This document shows, piece after piece, positions 8,437 to 16,532 of a stretch of 64,000 bases of DNA; position 1 is the stretch's first letter; each line of letters starts with the position of its first letter. The notes under the pieces were generated by a model, which ran no database searches, was not told the origin of the DNA, and worked only from the letters and a program-made list of their open reading frames with translations. Source of the stretch: Ruminococcaceae bacterium UBA6353 (GTDB taxonomy: Bacteria > Bacillota > Clostridia > Oscillospirales > Acutalibacteraceae); NCBI GenBank assembly GCA_002437905.1, contig DJRT01000024.1:15636-79635 (forward strand), given 5' to 3'. Made by a program: the position numbers and the translations under genes.

Positions 8437-8718
8437 TCAGCCCCGCAATCTGTCGATCAGATACTGGACGCACTGCTTGTCCTTTTCGGACAGTCCCGAA
8501 ACATCCACGGTTTCACTTTTATCTATCCCCAGCAGGATATCTGTGCTGATATGGAGCGCTTTTGAGAGTTTGACCAGCACCTCTAATGACGGCGTTCTGT
8601 CTCCAACCTCATAAAAGCTGATGACGCTGTTTTTGACACCGATAAGGCTTGCCAGCTCTTTTTGCGTCAGCTTTCGCTCCTTGCGGAGCCGACGCAGCCT
8701 GTCACCGAATTCTACCAT
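8437..8718 (-). CDS. XRE family transcriptional regulator
   Basis: A 93-residue DNA-binding protein with a Cro/CI-type helix-turn-helix at residues 6-60: FGDRLRRLRKERKLTQKELA, then GVKNSVISFYEVGDRTPSLE and LVKLSKALHISTDILLG. The short C-terminal part (LSEKDKQCVQYLIDRL) is a common XRE extension that may mediate dimerisation. ATG 8718 is chosen because a GAGG site lies 8 bases before it; a GTG at 8727 is in frame but would overlap that site. It is divergent from a lipoprotein gene and may control it and itself. Confidence 0.88.
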   Translation of the reverse strand: MVEFGDRLRRLRKERKLTQKELASLIGVKNSVISFYEVGDRTPSLEVLVKLSKALHISTDILLGIDKSETVDVSGLSEKDKQCVQYLIDRLRG

Positions 8719-8743
8719 ACCGTACACCTCAATTCTACTATTA

Positions 8744-8816
8744 TTCTAAATGTTTTGGTTATACATATGGTGGAATATCTAATCTATAAATTACACTTAA
8801 TAGTTGACTTTTAGAA
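8744..8816. promoter_or_regulatory. Candidate operator half-sites in the XRE/lipoprotein intergenic region
   Basis: The 158-base AT-rich gap between the divergent genes contains ttctaaa at 8744-8750 and its inverse tttagaa at 8810-8816. The first overlaps a possible minus-strand -10 (TAGAAT) of the regulator gene; the second lies between the -35 and -10 of the lipoprotein promoter. This placement fits binding by the XRE protein, but it is an inference. Confidence 0.35.
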
Positions 8817-8832
8817 AATCCGGTGGTATACT
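8804..8832 (+). promoter_or_regulatory. Sigma-A promoter of the lipoprotein gene
   Basis: TTGACT (8804-8809) and TATACT (8827-8832) are spaced by 17 bases, 45 bases upstream of the start codon. Confidence 0.85.
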
Positions 8833-8876
8833 GTTGCCAGAAAATGCCCATCGTTTTTTGAAAGGAACAAAAAATC

Positions 8877-9650
8877 ATGAAAAAAGCCTTAGCCGTATGC
8901 CTGATCCTTGCCTTTGCCGTATCCCTTGCCGCCTGTAAGAAAGGCAGCACCAGCAGCGACAGCTCCGATACCAGCGGCGTTTTGCTGCCGGCCGAGCAGA
9001 GCGAAGCGGACACCTCCGCGGAGCAAACGAGCGATGCTGCTCCCGAAAGCGGAGCGGAGAGCCAAGCCGCGCCGGTCTCCTCCGGCACAGCGCCCGATAA
9101 GAAGCCCACGCCGCCCAAAACAACCGCGCCGCAGGGCATCAGCAGCCAGCCGGAGCAGAATACCCCGCCGCAGGATCCAGGCAGCAGCACACAGCCCACG
9201 CAGCCGGAAAAAAGCACGAAAGGTAATCCTAAAACGGATTTCAAATTCGGGAAATATGTTGCCCGGTTTTTTGACAATAACAATCAGTCCTACCACATTG
9301 TTTCCCTGGAGTTTTATCAGGAGTATGAGGGCGTTGAATACATCCGGGATAACTATTACACGAAAGAGTACCTCAAAAAGCTGTATCAACAAAGAGGGGA
9401 AACATTTGACGAGCAGGGCTTTTATCACGAAAGCGAAAAAACATTAAACGGCATTACCTACTATGCCATCGGTGATTTTGAGCTTTTGGCCGAAGCATAT
9501 GAAATGACCGATACGGTAATCAAGGTCAGCAGCGGCAGCCCGGACAAGTGGGATGAAGTGTCGCTTAACCCCGACGGTACGCTGGTTCTCGAAAGAAACA
9601 GCGATACCGTAAATGCCCCCATCGGTACGGTCTTTACCCGGGCTGAATAA
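8877..9650 (+). CDS. Predicted secreted lipoprotein of unknown function
   Basis: A 257-residue protein with a lipoprotein signal peptide (MKKALAVCLILAFAVSLAAC; lipobox LAAC, Cys20), so it is probably anchored to the outer face of the membrane. Residues about 21-115 are a low-complexity Ser/Pro/Ala/Gln-rich spacer; residues about 120-257 form a compact domain rich in Tyr and acidic residues (KFGKYVARFFDNNNQSYHIVS and later ELLAEAYEMTDTVIKV). I recognise no enzyme motif. A weak AAAGGAAC site precedes ATG 8877. It is transcribed from its own promoter, divergent from an XRE regulator, and ends at a strong terminator. Confidence 0.85.
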   Translation: MKKALAVCLILAFAVSLAACKKGSTSSDSSDTSGVLLPAEQSEADTSAEQTSDAAPESGAESQAAPVSSGTAPDKKPTPPKTTAPQGISSQPEQNTPPQDPGSSTQPTQPEKSTKGNPKTDFKFGKYVARFFDNNNQSYHIVSLEFYQEYEGVEYIRDNYYTKEYLKKLYQQRGETFDEQGFYHESEKTLNGITYYAIGDFELLAEAYEMTDTVIKVSSGSPDKWDEVSLNPDGTLVLERNSDTVNAPIGTVFTRAE

Positions 9651-9663
9651 CCCAAAACAGGCG

Positions 9664-9693
9664 ATCCTCCCGCGGCTTGCGGGAGGATTTTTT
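9664..9693 (+). terminator. Rho-independent terminator after lipoprotein gene
   Basis: The arms atcctcccgc and gcgggaggat (9664-9688) form a GC-rich stem directly followed by a run of six T. Confidence 0.92.
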
Positions 9694-9802
9694 GTGCCTG
9701 TTTCTGTAGGAAAAGAGACATAACCGCCGTGTTCTGCCTCTTTGCGGCGTTACTGCACAAGGTAGAAAAGCGCAATTTGCGTAAAAAATTCCGGAAAAAG
9801 GC

Positions 9803-9831
9803 TTGCAATCTGCTGCCGGATAGGGTAGAAT
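9803..9831 (+). promoter_or_regulatory. Sigma-A promoter of efp
   Basis: TTGCAA (9803-9808) and TAGAAT (9826-9831) have 17-base spacing and lie 32 bases before the efp start codon. Confidence 0.8.
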
Positions 9832-9863
9832 AACACATAGTAAGAAAATGGAGGAATTTATAT

Positions 9864-10421
9864 ATGGTATCAGCAGGCGATTTTCGCAACGGTGTCACCT
9901 TTGAGATGGATGGCAGCGTGTATCAGATCATCGAGTTTCAGCATGTGAAGCCCGGCAAGGGCGCGGCCTTTGTCCGCACCAAGATCCGCAATGTGATTGC
10001 CGGTACGGTGGTGGAGAGAACCTTCAACCCGACCGACAAATATCCGACGGCGTATATCGAGCGCAAGGAAATGGAATATTCCTATAACGACGGCGATCTG
10101 TACTATTTCATGGATCCTGAGACCTTTGAGCTTATGCCGATCAACTCCAGTGAGCTGCCGGATAACTTCAAATTCGTCAAGGAGAACATGATCTGCCGCA
10201 TCATGTCCTATAAGGGCAAGGTGTTTGGCGTGGAGCCGCCGAACTTTGTGGAGCTGCAGGTCACCAAGACTGACCCCGGCTTCAAGGGCAATACCGCCAC
10301 CAACACCACCAAGCCGGCCACCCTGGAGACCGGTGCCGAGGTGCGTGTGCCGCTGTTTATTGATGAGGGCGAAATGATCCGCATTGATACCCGCACCGGC
10401 GAGTATATGGATCGCGCCTGA
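9864..10421 (+). CDS. efp: Elongation factor P
   Basis: A 185-residue translation factor that enters the E site and relieves stalling at polyproline stretches. The N-terminal KOW-like domain starts VSAGDFRNGVTFEMDGSVYQI and contains the PGKGAAFVRTKIRN loop whose tip (Lys32 region) is the usual modification or contact site; the two OB domains follow (FVELQVTKTDPGFKGNTATN is the EF-P signature). No modification enzyme gene is adjacent. GGAGG precedes ATG 9864. Probably cotranscribed with the next gene, 37 bases downstream. Confidence 0.97.
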   Translation: MVSAGDFRNGVTFEMDGSVYQIIEFQHVKPGKGAAFVRTKIRNVIAGTVVERTFNPTDKYPTAYIERKEMEYSYNDGDLYYFMDPETFELMPINSSELPDNFKFVKENMICRIMSYKGKVFGVEPPNFVELQVTKTDPGFKGNTATNTTKPATLETGAEVRVPLFIDEGEMIRIDTRTGEYMDRA

Positions 10422-10458
10422 TCATACACAACCCGTTTGCTGTTAGGAGGTAACAAGA

Positions 10459-10887
10459 ATGACGACAACGGAAAAGGTAGCCTATATGAAGGGCCTCATG
10501 GAAGGCATGAAGGTGGACGATTCCACCAATGAGGGGCGTCTGTTCAAGCTGATCGCCGATATCCTGGATGATATGTCCAAGGATGTGGCGGATCTGCAGG
10601 ACTACACTGCGGAGCTGACCGAGCAGGTCGACGCCGTGGACGAGGATCTGAACACCCTCGAGGAGGATTTCTACGAGGACTGGGACGAGGATGAGTGCGA
10701 CGGCTGCCCCGGCTGCGACGGCGATGGGGACGAGGAATACTACGAGGTCACCTGCCCCAGCTGCGGCGAGGAATTCGAAGTGGACGAGGACACCCTGCTG
10801 GATGGCAGCGTGGAGTGCCCCAACTGCGGCGAGACGCTGGAGTTCGAGCTGGATGAGGACGAGGATGAGGACGGCGAGCAGGAGTAA
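10459..10887 (+). CDS. CD1247 N-terminal-domain-like acidic zinc-ribbon protein
   Basis: A 142-residue, very acidic protein. The N-terminal 60 residues (EKVAYMKGLMEGMKVDDSTNEGRLFKLIADILDDMS) match the short helical domain widespread in Clostridia next to efp and named after C. difficile CD1247. The middle has a coiled-coil-like heptad segment (LQDYTAELTEQVDAVDEDLNTLEEDF). The C-terminal part carries a CxxC...CxxC zinc ribbon (CPSCGEEF and CPNCGETL), with an extra CDGCPGC cluster before it. It has no DNA-binding domain although such proteins are sometimes labelled AraC regulators. Function unknown; linkage to efp suggests a translation-related role. Confidence 0.8.
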   Translation: MTTTEKVAYMKGLMEGMKVDDSTNEGRLFKLIADILDDMSKDVADLQDYTAELTEQVDAVDEDLNTLEEDFYEDWDEDECDGCPGCDGDGDEEYYEVTCPSCGEEFEVDEDTLLDGSVECPNCGETLEFELDEDEDEDGEQE

Positions 10888-10933
10888 TTGCTCCATGCCT
10901 AAACTCTGAACCGATCCCCTGCATAAGCGAAGT

Positions 10934-10970
10934 AAGCCCCCGGACGGAAATACCGTCCGGGGGCTTTTCT
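10934..10970 (+). terminator. Rho-independent terminator of the efp operon
   Basis: The stem aagcccccggacgg / ccgtccgggggctt (10934-10966) is 14 bp long, with a 5-base loop, followed by TTCT. Confidence 0.85.
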
Positions 10971-11008
10971 GCGTTTTTCTTGCGGGTATCTGCTGCGGCG
11001 GTCGGGGC

Positions 11009-11815
11009 CTACCGGTGGTGGAAAGGCTCGGTGGGTCGATATCCCTCAAAGATGCAGCCGGTAAACCCCTGCGCCACCGCCGCCCGCTGCTCCTGCTGCG
11101 TGCGCAGCGTCCAGGCCAGCATGGGGGGATGGTACAGCCACCGGCACAGCCGCACGGATAGCTCTGGCCGGTCACGGAACCGGTACGCGATGAAATCCGG
11201 CCGGGTGAGCAGGTTGGTCAGCAGCATGGAGAGCGGCTGGCCGCGCCGCAGACATGGGCGCATGGCCAGCAGGCCGCGGCGCACCTGTGGGTGGTGCCGG
11301 CGGAACCAGTAGAGTGTCCGGGGGTCAAAGCTTTCAATGCATAGTGCGCCGGGATAGGCGGCCAGCAGCGGCCATGCGGCCGTATACAGTGCCCACCCGC
11401 CCTGCTTCAATTCGCACACTACCGGTGTATCGCCCAGCACTGCCAGCACATCCCGCAGCAGCGGAATATGCGCGGTGCTGCCGAGGACAGGCAGGCGGCT
11501 TAGCTGCGCATAAGACAGGGCACTCACGCGTGCACGGGTGCCGCATAGCCGGGTCAGCTCATTATCGTGTACCACCACCACCTGCCGGTCGGCCGTCAGC
11601 CGGATATCCAGCTCCACTGCCACGCCGGCCTGCCGGGCGCGGCGGAAGGCCGGCAGGGTGTTTTCCGGTGCTTCAGCCGTGCCGGTGTGCAGCCCACGGT
11701 GGGCGATCGGCAGGCGGTCAAACGGAGCAATGCTGCGCGGCCGCCCCGGATACAGCAAAAGCGGCCATGTCAGCAGCGCTGCCGGGATGAGTACCGGAAG
11801 CCACAGTGCTTTCAT
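11009..11815 (-). CDS. Glycerophosphodiester phosphodiesterase family protein
   Basis: A 268-residue GDPD that hydrolyses glycerophosphodiesters to glycerol 3-phosphate and an alcohol. After one N-terminal hydrophobic segment (residues about 3-22) come the catalytic motifs AHRGLHTG, APENTLPAF, VELDIRLTADRQVVVVHD and the ELK of VVCELKQGG. The family's late SF (IESFD) and the WT-type motif (AWTLRT) are also present. The membrane segment and lack of a Lys/Arg signal cleavage site suggest a membrane-anchored enzyme. It starts 30 bases after the SPFH gene on the same strand and may be cotranscribed with it. Confidence 0.9.
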   Translation of the reverse strand: MKALWLPVLIPAALLTWPLLLYPGRPRSIAPFDRLPIAHRGLHTGTAEAPENTLPAFRRARQAGVAVELDIRLTADRQVVVVHDNELTRLCGTRARVSALSYAQLSRLPVLGSTAHIPLLRDVLAVLGDTPVVCELKQGGWALYTAAWPLLAAYPGALCIESFDPRTLYWFRRHHPQVRRGLLAMRPCLRRGQPLSMLLTNLLTRPDFIAYRFRDRPELSVRLCRWLYHPPMLAWTLRTQQEQRAAVAQGFTGCIFEGYRPTEPFHHR

Positions 11816-11845
11816 GGCCGCTTCTCCTTTCTGGTTTCAGGCGGG

Positions 11846-12802
11846 TCAGTCCCTGTCGCAGCAGGGATCGGGTTTGACCACAACAGGATCCGGGGTGGTG
11901 TCCGGTGCGGTGGCGTCGCCCAGCCCGGAGGCCTCGCTGAACAGCACATCGCGTGTGACGGCCTGCACGGCATCGGTGGGCACAATGATCTTGGAGGCAC
12001 GGCCGTCGGCCATGCGCACCAGGGCATCGTATTTTTTTAGCTCCAGCACGGCGGGGTCGGCGCCGGCCTCCCGCAGCATCCGGATGCCGTCGGCCTCTGC
12101 CTGCCGCGCCAGCAGCACGGCCTTGGCCTCGCCTTCGGCGCGGGCGATGCAGGCATCGCGCTCACCCTCAGCGGCCAGCACGGCGGCGCGCTTTTCACCC
12201 TCGGCACGGGTGATGGCGGCAGCCTTGTGCCCTTCGGCCTGCAGCAGCGTCTCGCGGCGGTCGCGCTCCGCTTTCATCTGCTTCTCCATCGCCATCTGGA
12301 TCTCTTTTGGTGGGATGATATTCTTCAGCTCTACGCGGCCCACCTTGATGCCCCACTGATCGGTGGCCTCATCCAGGATGGCGGTCATTTTGCCGTTGAT
12401 GGTATCGCGGGAGGTGAGGGTGCCGTCCAGCTCCAGCTCACCGACGAGATTACGCAGGGTGGTGGCGGTCAGGTTGGCCAGCGCGTTAACGGGGTTGACT
12501 ACGCCGTAGGTATACAGCTTGGCATCAAATATACGGTAGTAGACGACGGTGTCAATCTGCATGGTCACATTATCCTTGGTGATGACCGGCTGCGGGGGCG
12601 AGTCCAGCACCTGCTCCTTGAGGGTGATCCGCTTAGAGATGCGCTCCAGGAAGGGAATCTTGACATGCAGCCCGGCCGACCAGGTGGTCTTGTACTTGCC
12701 AAGAAATTCGATCACATACTGCGAGGCCTGCGGCACGATGCGGATATTGGTGAAGATCAGCAGCAAAACAAGGGCCAGCAGGATGAAGAGAACATACTCC
12801 AT
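11846..12802 (-). CDS. SPFH domain (stomatin/prohibitin-like) membrane protein
   Basis: A 318-residue slipin/stomatin-type protein. It has an N-terminal membrane anchor (MEYVLFILLALVLLLIF), an SPFH domain (residues about 20-190: QASQYVIEFLGKYKTTWSAGLH, ERISKRITLKEQVLD, RNLVGELELDGTLTSRDTIN), then a long Ala/Glu-rich coiled coil (AEGHKAAAITRAEGEKRAAV...) and a Cys-containing acidic tail. Such proteins organise membrane microdomains and regulate membrane proteases; the usual partner NfeD is not adjacent. ATG 12802 is preferred to the far upstream in-frame start because the membrane helix begins there and AAAGGAG lies upstream. Confidence 0.92.
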   Translation of the reverse strand: MEYVLFILLALVLLLIFTNIRIVPQASQYVIEFLGKYKTTWSAGLHVKIPFLERISKRITLKEQVLDSPPQPVITKDNVTMQIDTVVYYRIFDAKLYTYGVVNPVNALANLTATTLRNLVGELELDGTLTSRDTINGKMTAILDEATDQWGIKVGRVELKNIIPPKEIQMAMEKQMKAERDRRETLLQAEGHKAAAITRAEGEKRAAVLAAEGERDACIARAEGEAKAVLLARQAEADGIRMLREAGADPAVLELKKYDALVRMADGRASKIIVPTDAVQAVTRDVLFSEASGLGDATAPDTTPDPVVVKPDPCCDRD

Positions 12803-12883
12803 AGGGGATAACACGCTCCTTTGATAGTAGATAGTATTGACCAACTGAGACCATCTTATCATATGCGGTGAAAAATAGCAATA

Positions 12884-12912
12884 AGGACGGTGAAAAATCG
12901 TTTCACCGTCCT
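12884..12912 (-). terminator. Rho-independent terminator of the GH2 gene
   Basis: A 12-bp stem (aggacggtgaaa / tttcaccgtcct) lies 42 bases beyond the stop of the minus-strand GH2 gene. In that direction it is followed by a T-rich stretch. Confidence 0.75.
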
Positions 12913-12953
12913 GTATATGCACGATTTTATGGGATCTGCCGATTGTTTGCCGG

Positions 12954-14693
12954 TCATTTTTCGATTGCGGCTTTTCGGGAGGTGATGCTCCTCAGAATTT
13001 CGGTATCAAATTTGGCCTGGCGGTCGTAGGTATAGAGGCCATTGGTCTCCTGCTCCACATCCGTCAGCTGGGTATAGCAGAAGGCGCAGATATGCGGATT
13101 GTCCAAAAGCGCATCAACCAGCCCTTTGTAGCGTGCCAAAAAGGCCTGCGTGTCCTCCGGCGTGGATCCGTACCCCCAGCTGTCTTTGCCGTTGCTCGCT
13201 TTGGGATCCCAGGGAATTCCGCCAAATTCGCTGACAAAGCAGATATCCCCGGACTTTTTCATCACCTGTGAGTGCGGCGTGTTATCCGAAAGATATTCGG
13301 CTTCTCCGCCCTCGGCCAGTGGCAGATACTTGTTGCGGAAGGTTGCGGGATCACCGCAATAATCGTGTACATCCATCATATCGTAGGTTCCGGCAACATG
13401 GCACCAGCCGGAGTTGTCGATAAACAGCCTGGTCGGGTCATAAAGCTTGGTCATACGGAAGAGCATGGCGGCCAGCTCCGGGTCAATGTCCAGCTGCGTT
13501 TCGTTCAGCGGGCACCAGCCGATGATGGCGGGGTGGTTGTAATCCCGTTCGAGAACCTCCAGCCATTCCGGCAGACAGCCTTTGTAGGCAGCCTCCCGGG
13601 AAACATCCAGCCCCCAGTTGGGGTATTCGCCCCAAACAAGGTAGCCCAACCGGTCACAATGATACAGGAACAGTGGTTCAAACACCTTCTGGTGCAGCCG
13701 CGCACCGTTGAAGCCCATGGCCTTGGAGCGCTCGATATCCTGTATCAGCTCCTGCTCGTTCGGTGCAGTATATATGCCGTCCGGATAGAATCCCTGATCC
13801 AGGATCAGCCGCTGAAACAGCGGTTTCCCATTCAGATAGGTCTTGTAATCGCGGAAAGCGATTTCCCGCATACCAAAGTAGCTTTGCACCGTGTCTTCGC
13901 CAAGGGTGAGCGTGATATCGTAAAGATTTGGCGTCTGCGGCTCCCACAGCTGCAGCTCCTGCAGGGGCAGCTGCAGCTCCAGGTGGTTCCAGTCCACCCG
14001 GAGAGTCTTTTCGCCGACCGCTTTGCCGTGGAAGGTCGCTTTTGCGGAAAAAGGCAGGCCCTCCGCGCCGTCAAAGGTCGCCTCGATTTTCAGTGCACAT
14101 TCAGCGATACACGGCGTCATTTTGACGCTTTTGATGTATGCTGCCGGCGTGTTTTCCAGCCACACCGTCTGCCAGATGCCGGTCGTCCGCGTATAGAAGC
14201 AGCCGTAGGAGTAATATTCAGGGCTTTGCTTGCCGGAGGGAATGGCACCCGAGCGTGTATCATCCTCAGCGAAGACCGTTATGCGGTTTTCGCCGTCCGT
14301 CAGCGCGCGTGTGATCTCAAAGCAGAAGCTGCTGTAACCGCCTGTGTGCCGGCCGACCGGCTGCCCGTTGATAAACACCTTTGTCCGATAGTCGCAGGCG
14401 CCGATGTGGACAAAGCTGCGCCGCCCGGTCTGCTGCCATTCCGCCGGAAGGGTAAATGTGCGTGTGTACCAGACGCCGCGCATGAAATCGGTGTGCGCAA
14501 TACCCGAAAGCCGGCTTTCCGGGCAGAAAGGAACCTGGATCTTCCGGTCGAACTGTTTCGCGTTCTGGAAATCCCGTTCTTCTCCGGTCAAAGCCTGGTC
14601 AATGGTAAAATCCCATTCGCCGTTCAGATTGATCCATGTGTTGCGCCGGAACTGCGGCCGGGGGTATTCCTGTCTATAAGCTGTGTCTGCCAT
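12954..14693 (-). CDS. Glycoside hydrolase family 2 protein (beta-galactosidase/beta-glucuronidase type)
   Basis: A 579-residue retaining glycosidase without signal peptide, so cytoplasmic. Domain order is the GH2 sugar-binding jelly roll (residues about 15-185, starting RPQFRRNTWINLNGEWDF), the immunoglobulin-like domain (about 185-285) and the TIM barrel (about 285-575). The acid/base is Glu398 in CPLNETQ and the nucleophile Glu489 in FVSEFGGI. The protein is short for GH2 and lacks the C-terminal domains of LacZ. Sugar specificity cannot be read from sequence. Its promoter and a palindromic element lie in the gap shared with the divergent HAD gene. Confidence 0.92.
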   Translation of the reverse strand: MADTAYRQEYPRPQFRRNTWINLNGEWDFTIDQALTGEERDFQNAKQFDRKIQVPFCPESRLSGIAHTDFMRGVWYTRTFTLPAEWQQTGRRSFVHIGACDYRTKVFINGQPVGRHTGGYSSFCFEITRALTDGENRITVFAEDDTRSGAIPSGKQSPEYYSYGCFYTRTTGIWQTVWLENTPAAYIKSVKMTPCIAECALKIEATFDGAEGLPFSAKATFHGKAVGEKTLRVDWNHLELQLPLQELQLWEPQTPNLYDITLTLGEDTVQSYFGMREIAFRDYKTYLNGKPLFQRLILDQGFYPDGIYTAPNEQELIQDIERSKAMGFNGARLHQKVFEPLFLYHCDRLGYLVWGEYPNWGLDVSREAAYKGCLPEWLEVLERDYNHPAIIGWCPLNETQLDIDPELAAMLFRMTKLYDPTRLFIDNSGWCHVAGTYDMMDVHDYCGDPATFRNKYLPLAEGGEAEYLSDNTPHSQVMKKSGDICFVSEFGGIPWDPKASNGKDSWGYGSTPEDTQAFLARYKGLVDALLDNPHICAFCYTQLTDVEQETNGLYTYDRQAKFDTEILRSITSRKAAIEK

Positions 14694-14738
14694 GTTGTCT
14701 GCCTCCCTGTATCCTGTGTGTGATATAGCTATATGGGC

Positions 14739-14767
14739 ATTGTACTATGGGCATACAGGGTTGACAA
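14739..14767 (-). promoter_or_regulatory. Sigma-A promoter of the GH2 gene
   Basis: Read on the minus strand, TTGTCA (14762-14767) and TACAAT (14739-14744) are 17 bases apart and 46 bases upstream of the GH2 start codon. Confidence 0.8.
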
Positions 14768-14807
14768 GGCATTGCCCTCTTTTTGAATTGTATTCCACAG
14801 GATTTCA

Positions 14808-14822
14808 CTTGTATTATACAAG
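14808..14822. promoter_or_regulatory. Palindromic operator-like element CTTGTAT-T-ATACAAG
   Basis: A perfect 15-base palindrome lies between the GH2 promoter (minus strand) and the HAD gene promoter (plus strand), starting 41 bases upstream of the GH2 -35. Size and symmetry fit a dimeric repressor or activator site. No regulator gene is adjacent, so the protein that would bind is unknown. Confidence 0.45.
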
Positions 14823-14838
14823 AATGGGGGCTTGTCCC

Positions 14839-14867
14839 TTGCGCTGCCGGCGCCGATGTGATAGAAT
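14839..14867 (+). promoter_or_regulatory. Probable promoter of the HAD phosphatase gene
   Basis: TTGCGC (14839-14844) and TAGAAT (14862-14867) with 17-base spacing, 33 bases before the start codon. The -35 is a moderate match. Confidence 0.6.
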
Positions 14868-14899
14868 ACGAGGCAAACGGACGGACAAGGAGAAGCATC

Positions 14900-15556
14900 A
14901 TGAAGTATCTGCTGTTTGACCTGGATGGGACGCTGACCGATCCCGGCGAGGGCATCACCAACGCTGTGCGGTATGCGCTGGAGCGCTTCGGGCTCCGCGT
15001 GGCGCGGCGCGAGGAGCTGTATCCGTATATCGGGCCGCCGCTGACGGACTCCTTCCAGCGCTATCATGGGCTGACGCCGGAGCAGGCGCAGCAGGCACTG
15101 GCCTGGTATCGGGAATATTATGCGGATACCGGCATTTATGAGAACGCCCCCTATCCCGGTATTGCGGCCTTTTTGGCCGGACTGCAGCGGGAGGGCTACA
15201 CCCTGCTGGTCGCCACCTCCAAGCCGGAGGAGTTTGCTGCGCGCATCCTGCAGCACTACGGACTGGAACGGTATTTTGCCTTTGTGGGGGGCAATGACCT
15301 GCAGGAAAGCCGACCGGATAAGGCGGCGGTGATCGCCCATGTGCGGCGCCAGTACCCAGCGCTGACTGCGGCAAACGCCCTGATGATCGGCGACCGGGAA
15401 TACGATGTGGCCGGCGCGGCCGAAAACGGCCTGCGCACGGTCGGTGTGCTGTATGGCTACGGCAGCCGGGAGGAGCTGCAGCGGGCCGGTGCGGCGGCGG
15501 TGGCCGCCGATCTGCCGCAGCTGGCCGCCGTGATCCACCGGCTGCTGCCGGCGTGA
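14900..15556 (+). CDS. HAD family phosphatase, phosphoglycolate phosphatase/5'-nucleotidase-like
   Basis: A 218-residue HAD hydrolase with a C1 cap. Motif I is FDLDGTLTDPGEG at residues 5-17, motif II is LLVATSKPE, the motif III Lys is in SRPDKAAV, and motif IV is MIGDREYDVAGAAENG. The cap reads NAVRYALERFGL...YIGPPLTDSF, typical of clostridial PGP-like and nucleotidase HADs. ATG 14900 is chosen because ACAAGGAG precedes it and motif I begins immediately. Substrate unknown. Confidence 0.9.
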   Translation: MKYLLFDLDGTLTDPGEGITNAVRYALERFGLRVARREELYPYIGPPLTDSFQRYHGLTPEQAQQALAWYREYYADTGIYENAPYPGIAAFLAGLQREGYTLLVATSKPEEFAARILQHYGLERYFAFVGGNDLQESRPDKAAVIAHVRRQYPALTAANALMIGDREYDVAGAAENGLRTVGVLYGYGSREELQRAGAAAVAADLPQLAAVIHRLLPA

Positions 15557-15668
15557 TTGTTCACAGTTTATTTGCAAACCGCTCATATCCGGGACACGCC
15601 CTTTTTGTATACTCATACCGTGCGCTATCCGTCCCCGGCAGTCCTGTCCGGCGCGGATAGCCGATGGT

Positions 15669-16367
15669 ATGATGAAAAGGGTGTGTTTTCTTTTGATACT
15701 GGAGAAAAAAGCGCAGTATTCTTCCTTTAAGCTGGTGCAGGAGCAGGTGGCCTCCGAGGCGGTGCCGCCGGAGCTGCTGAAGGAGCTGTACCGCCGGCAG
15801 CTGATCTACCGCGGCGGCCTGCGGGAGGTGTGTACCTGCCTGGAATTCATCGACGACCAATTCCATGCGGAATATGACCACAATCCCATCCACCACATGG
15901 AATGCCGGATGAAAAGCATGGACAGTATTCTGGAAAAGGCGCGCCGCCGCGGCTGCGAGATGACCGCCGACAGCATCTGCGGCACGGTGCGGGACATTGC
16001 CGGTGTGCGGGTGATCTGCAATTACATCGACGATGTGTACCGGCTGGCGGAGCTGCTGATGAAGCAGGAGTGCTATACGGTGGTAAAGGTGCGGGACTAT
16101 ATCCGCCAGCCAAAGGAGAACGGCTACCGCAGCCTGCATATCGTGGTGCAGCTTCCGGTGCAGGCAACGGATGGCACCCATACGGTACCGGTGGAGATCC
16201 AACTGCGCACGGTGGCCATGGATGCATGGGCAAGCCTTGAACACGAAATGATCTATAAATCCAACCGTTCGGCTGTGGAGATCGACCGGATGAAGCTGAA
16301 GATCTGCGCCGATGAGCTGGCCGGCGTGGACCGGTATATGCAGGAAATCTATAAGGAAATGACCTGA
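15669..16367 (+). CDS. Small alarmone synthetase, RelA/SpoT synthetase domain (RelQ-like)
   Basis: A 232-residue stand-alone (p)ppGpp synthetase that moves pyrophosphate from ATP to GDP or GTP. Synthetase motifs are HHMECRMKSMDSILEKARRRG, the metal-binding Asp in RDIAGVRVICNYIDDVY, ENGYRSLHIVVQLP and the Glu/Gln of VEIQLRTVAMDAWASLEHEM. There is no HD hydrolase, TGS or ACT domain, so it is a SAS rather than long RelA. The start is uncertain: ATG 15669 and 15672 have no clear ribosome binding site, and TTG 15693 lies about 12 bases after AAAGGG. No clear promoter was found in the 112 bases upstream. Confidence 0.9.
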   Translation: MMKRVCFLLILEKKAQYSSFKLVQEQVASEAVPPELLKELYRRQLIYRGGLREVCTCLEFIDDQFHAEYDHNPIHHMECRMKSMDSILEKARRRGCEMTADSICGTVRDIAGVRVICNYIDDVYRLAELLMKQECYTVVKVRDYIRQPKENGYRSLHIVVQLPVQATDGTHTVPVEIQLRTVAMDAWASLEHEMIYKSNRSAVEIDRMKLKICADELAGVDRYMQEIYKEMT

Positions 16368-16417
16368 AAGCACAAACAAATCCGCCGTTTTTTCGTAAAA
16401 AATCTGGACTTTTTCCC

Positions 16418-16446
16418 TTTACAACATTCCGCAACTGTGCTATTAT
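16418..16446 (+). promoter_or_regulatory. Sigma-A promoter of nifJ
   Basis: TTTACA (16418-16423) and TATTAT (16441-16446) are 17 bases apart. The predicted leader before the start codon is about 80 bases and ends in TAAAGGAGG. Confidence 0.8.
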
Positions 16447-16532
16447 TTTAATTGGTGTGTTTGGAACGCGGTTTTTGCCGCAGTTCTGTGCAAGAAGCCA
16501 AATATTTTATTCCTTAAAGGAGGACAATATCT

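Noticed and set aside
8437..9650. Prophage or toxin-antitoxin remnant
   Set aside because: The XRE protein has no toxin partner and the divergent gene encodes a lipoprotein. No integrase or phage gene is nearby.
10459..10887. AraC-type regulator downstream of efp
   Set aside because: Such proteins are often labelled so, but there is no HTH; only a helical domain and a zinc ribbon are present.
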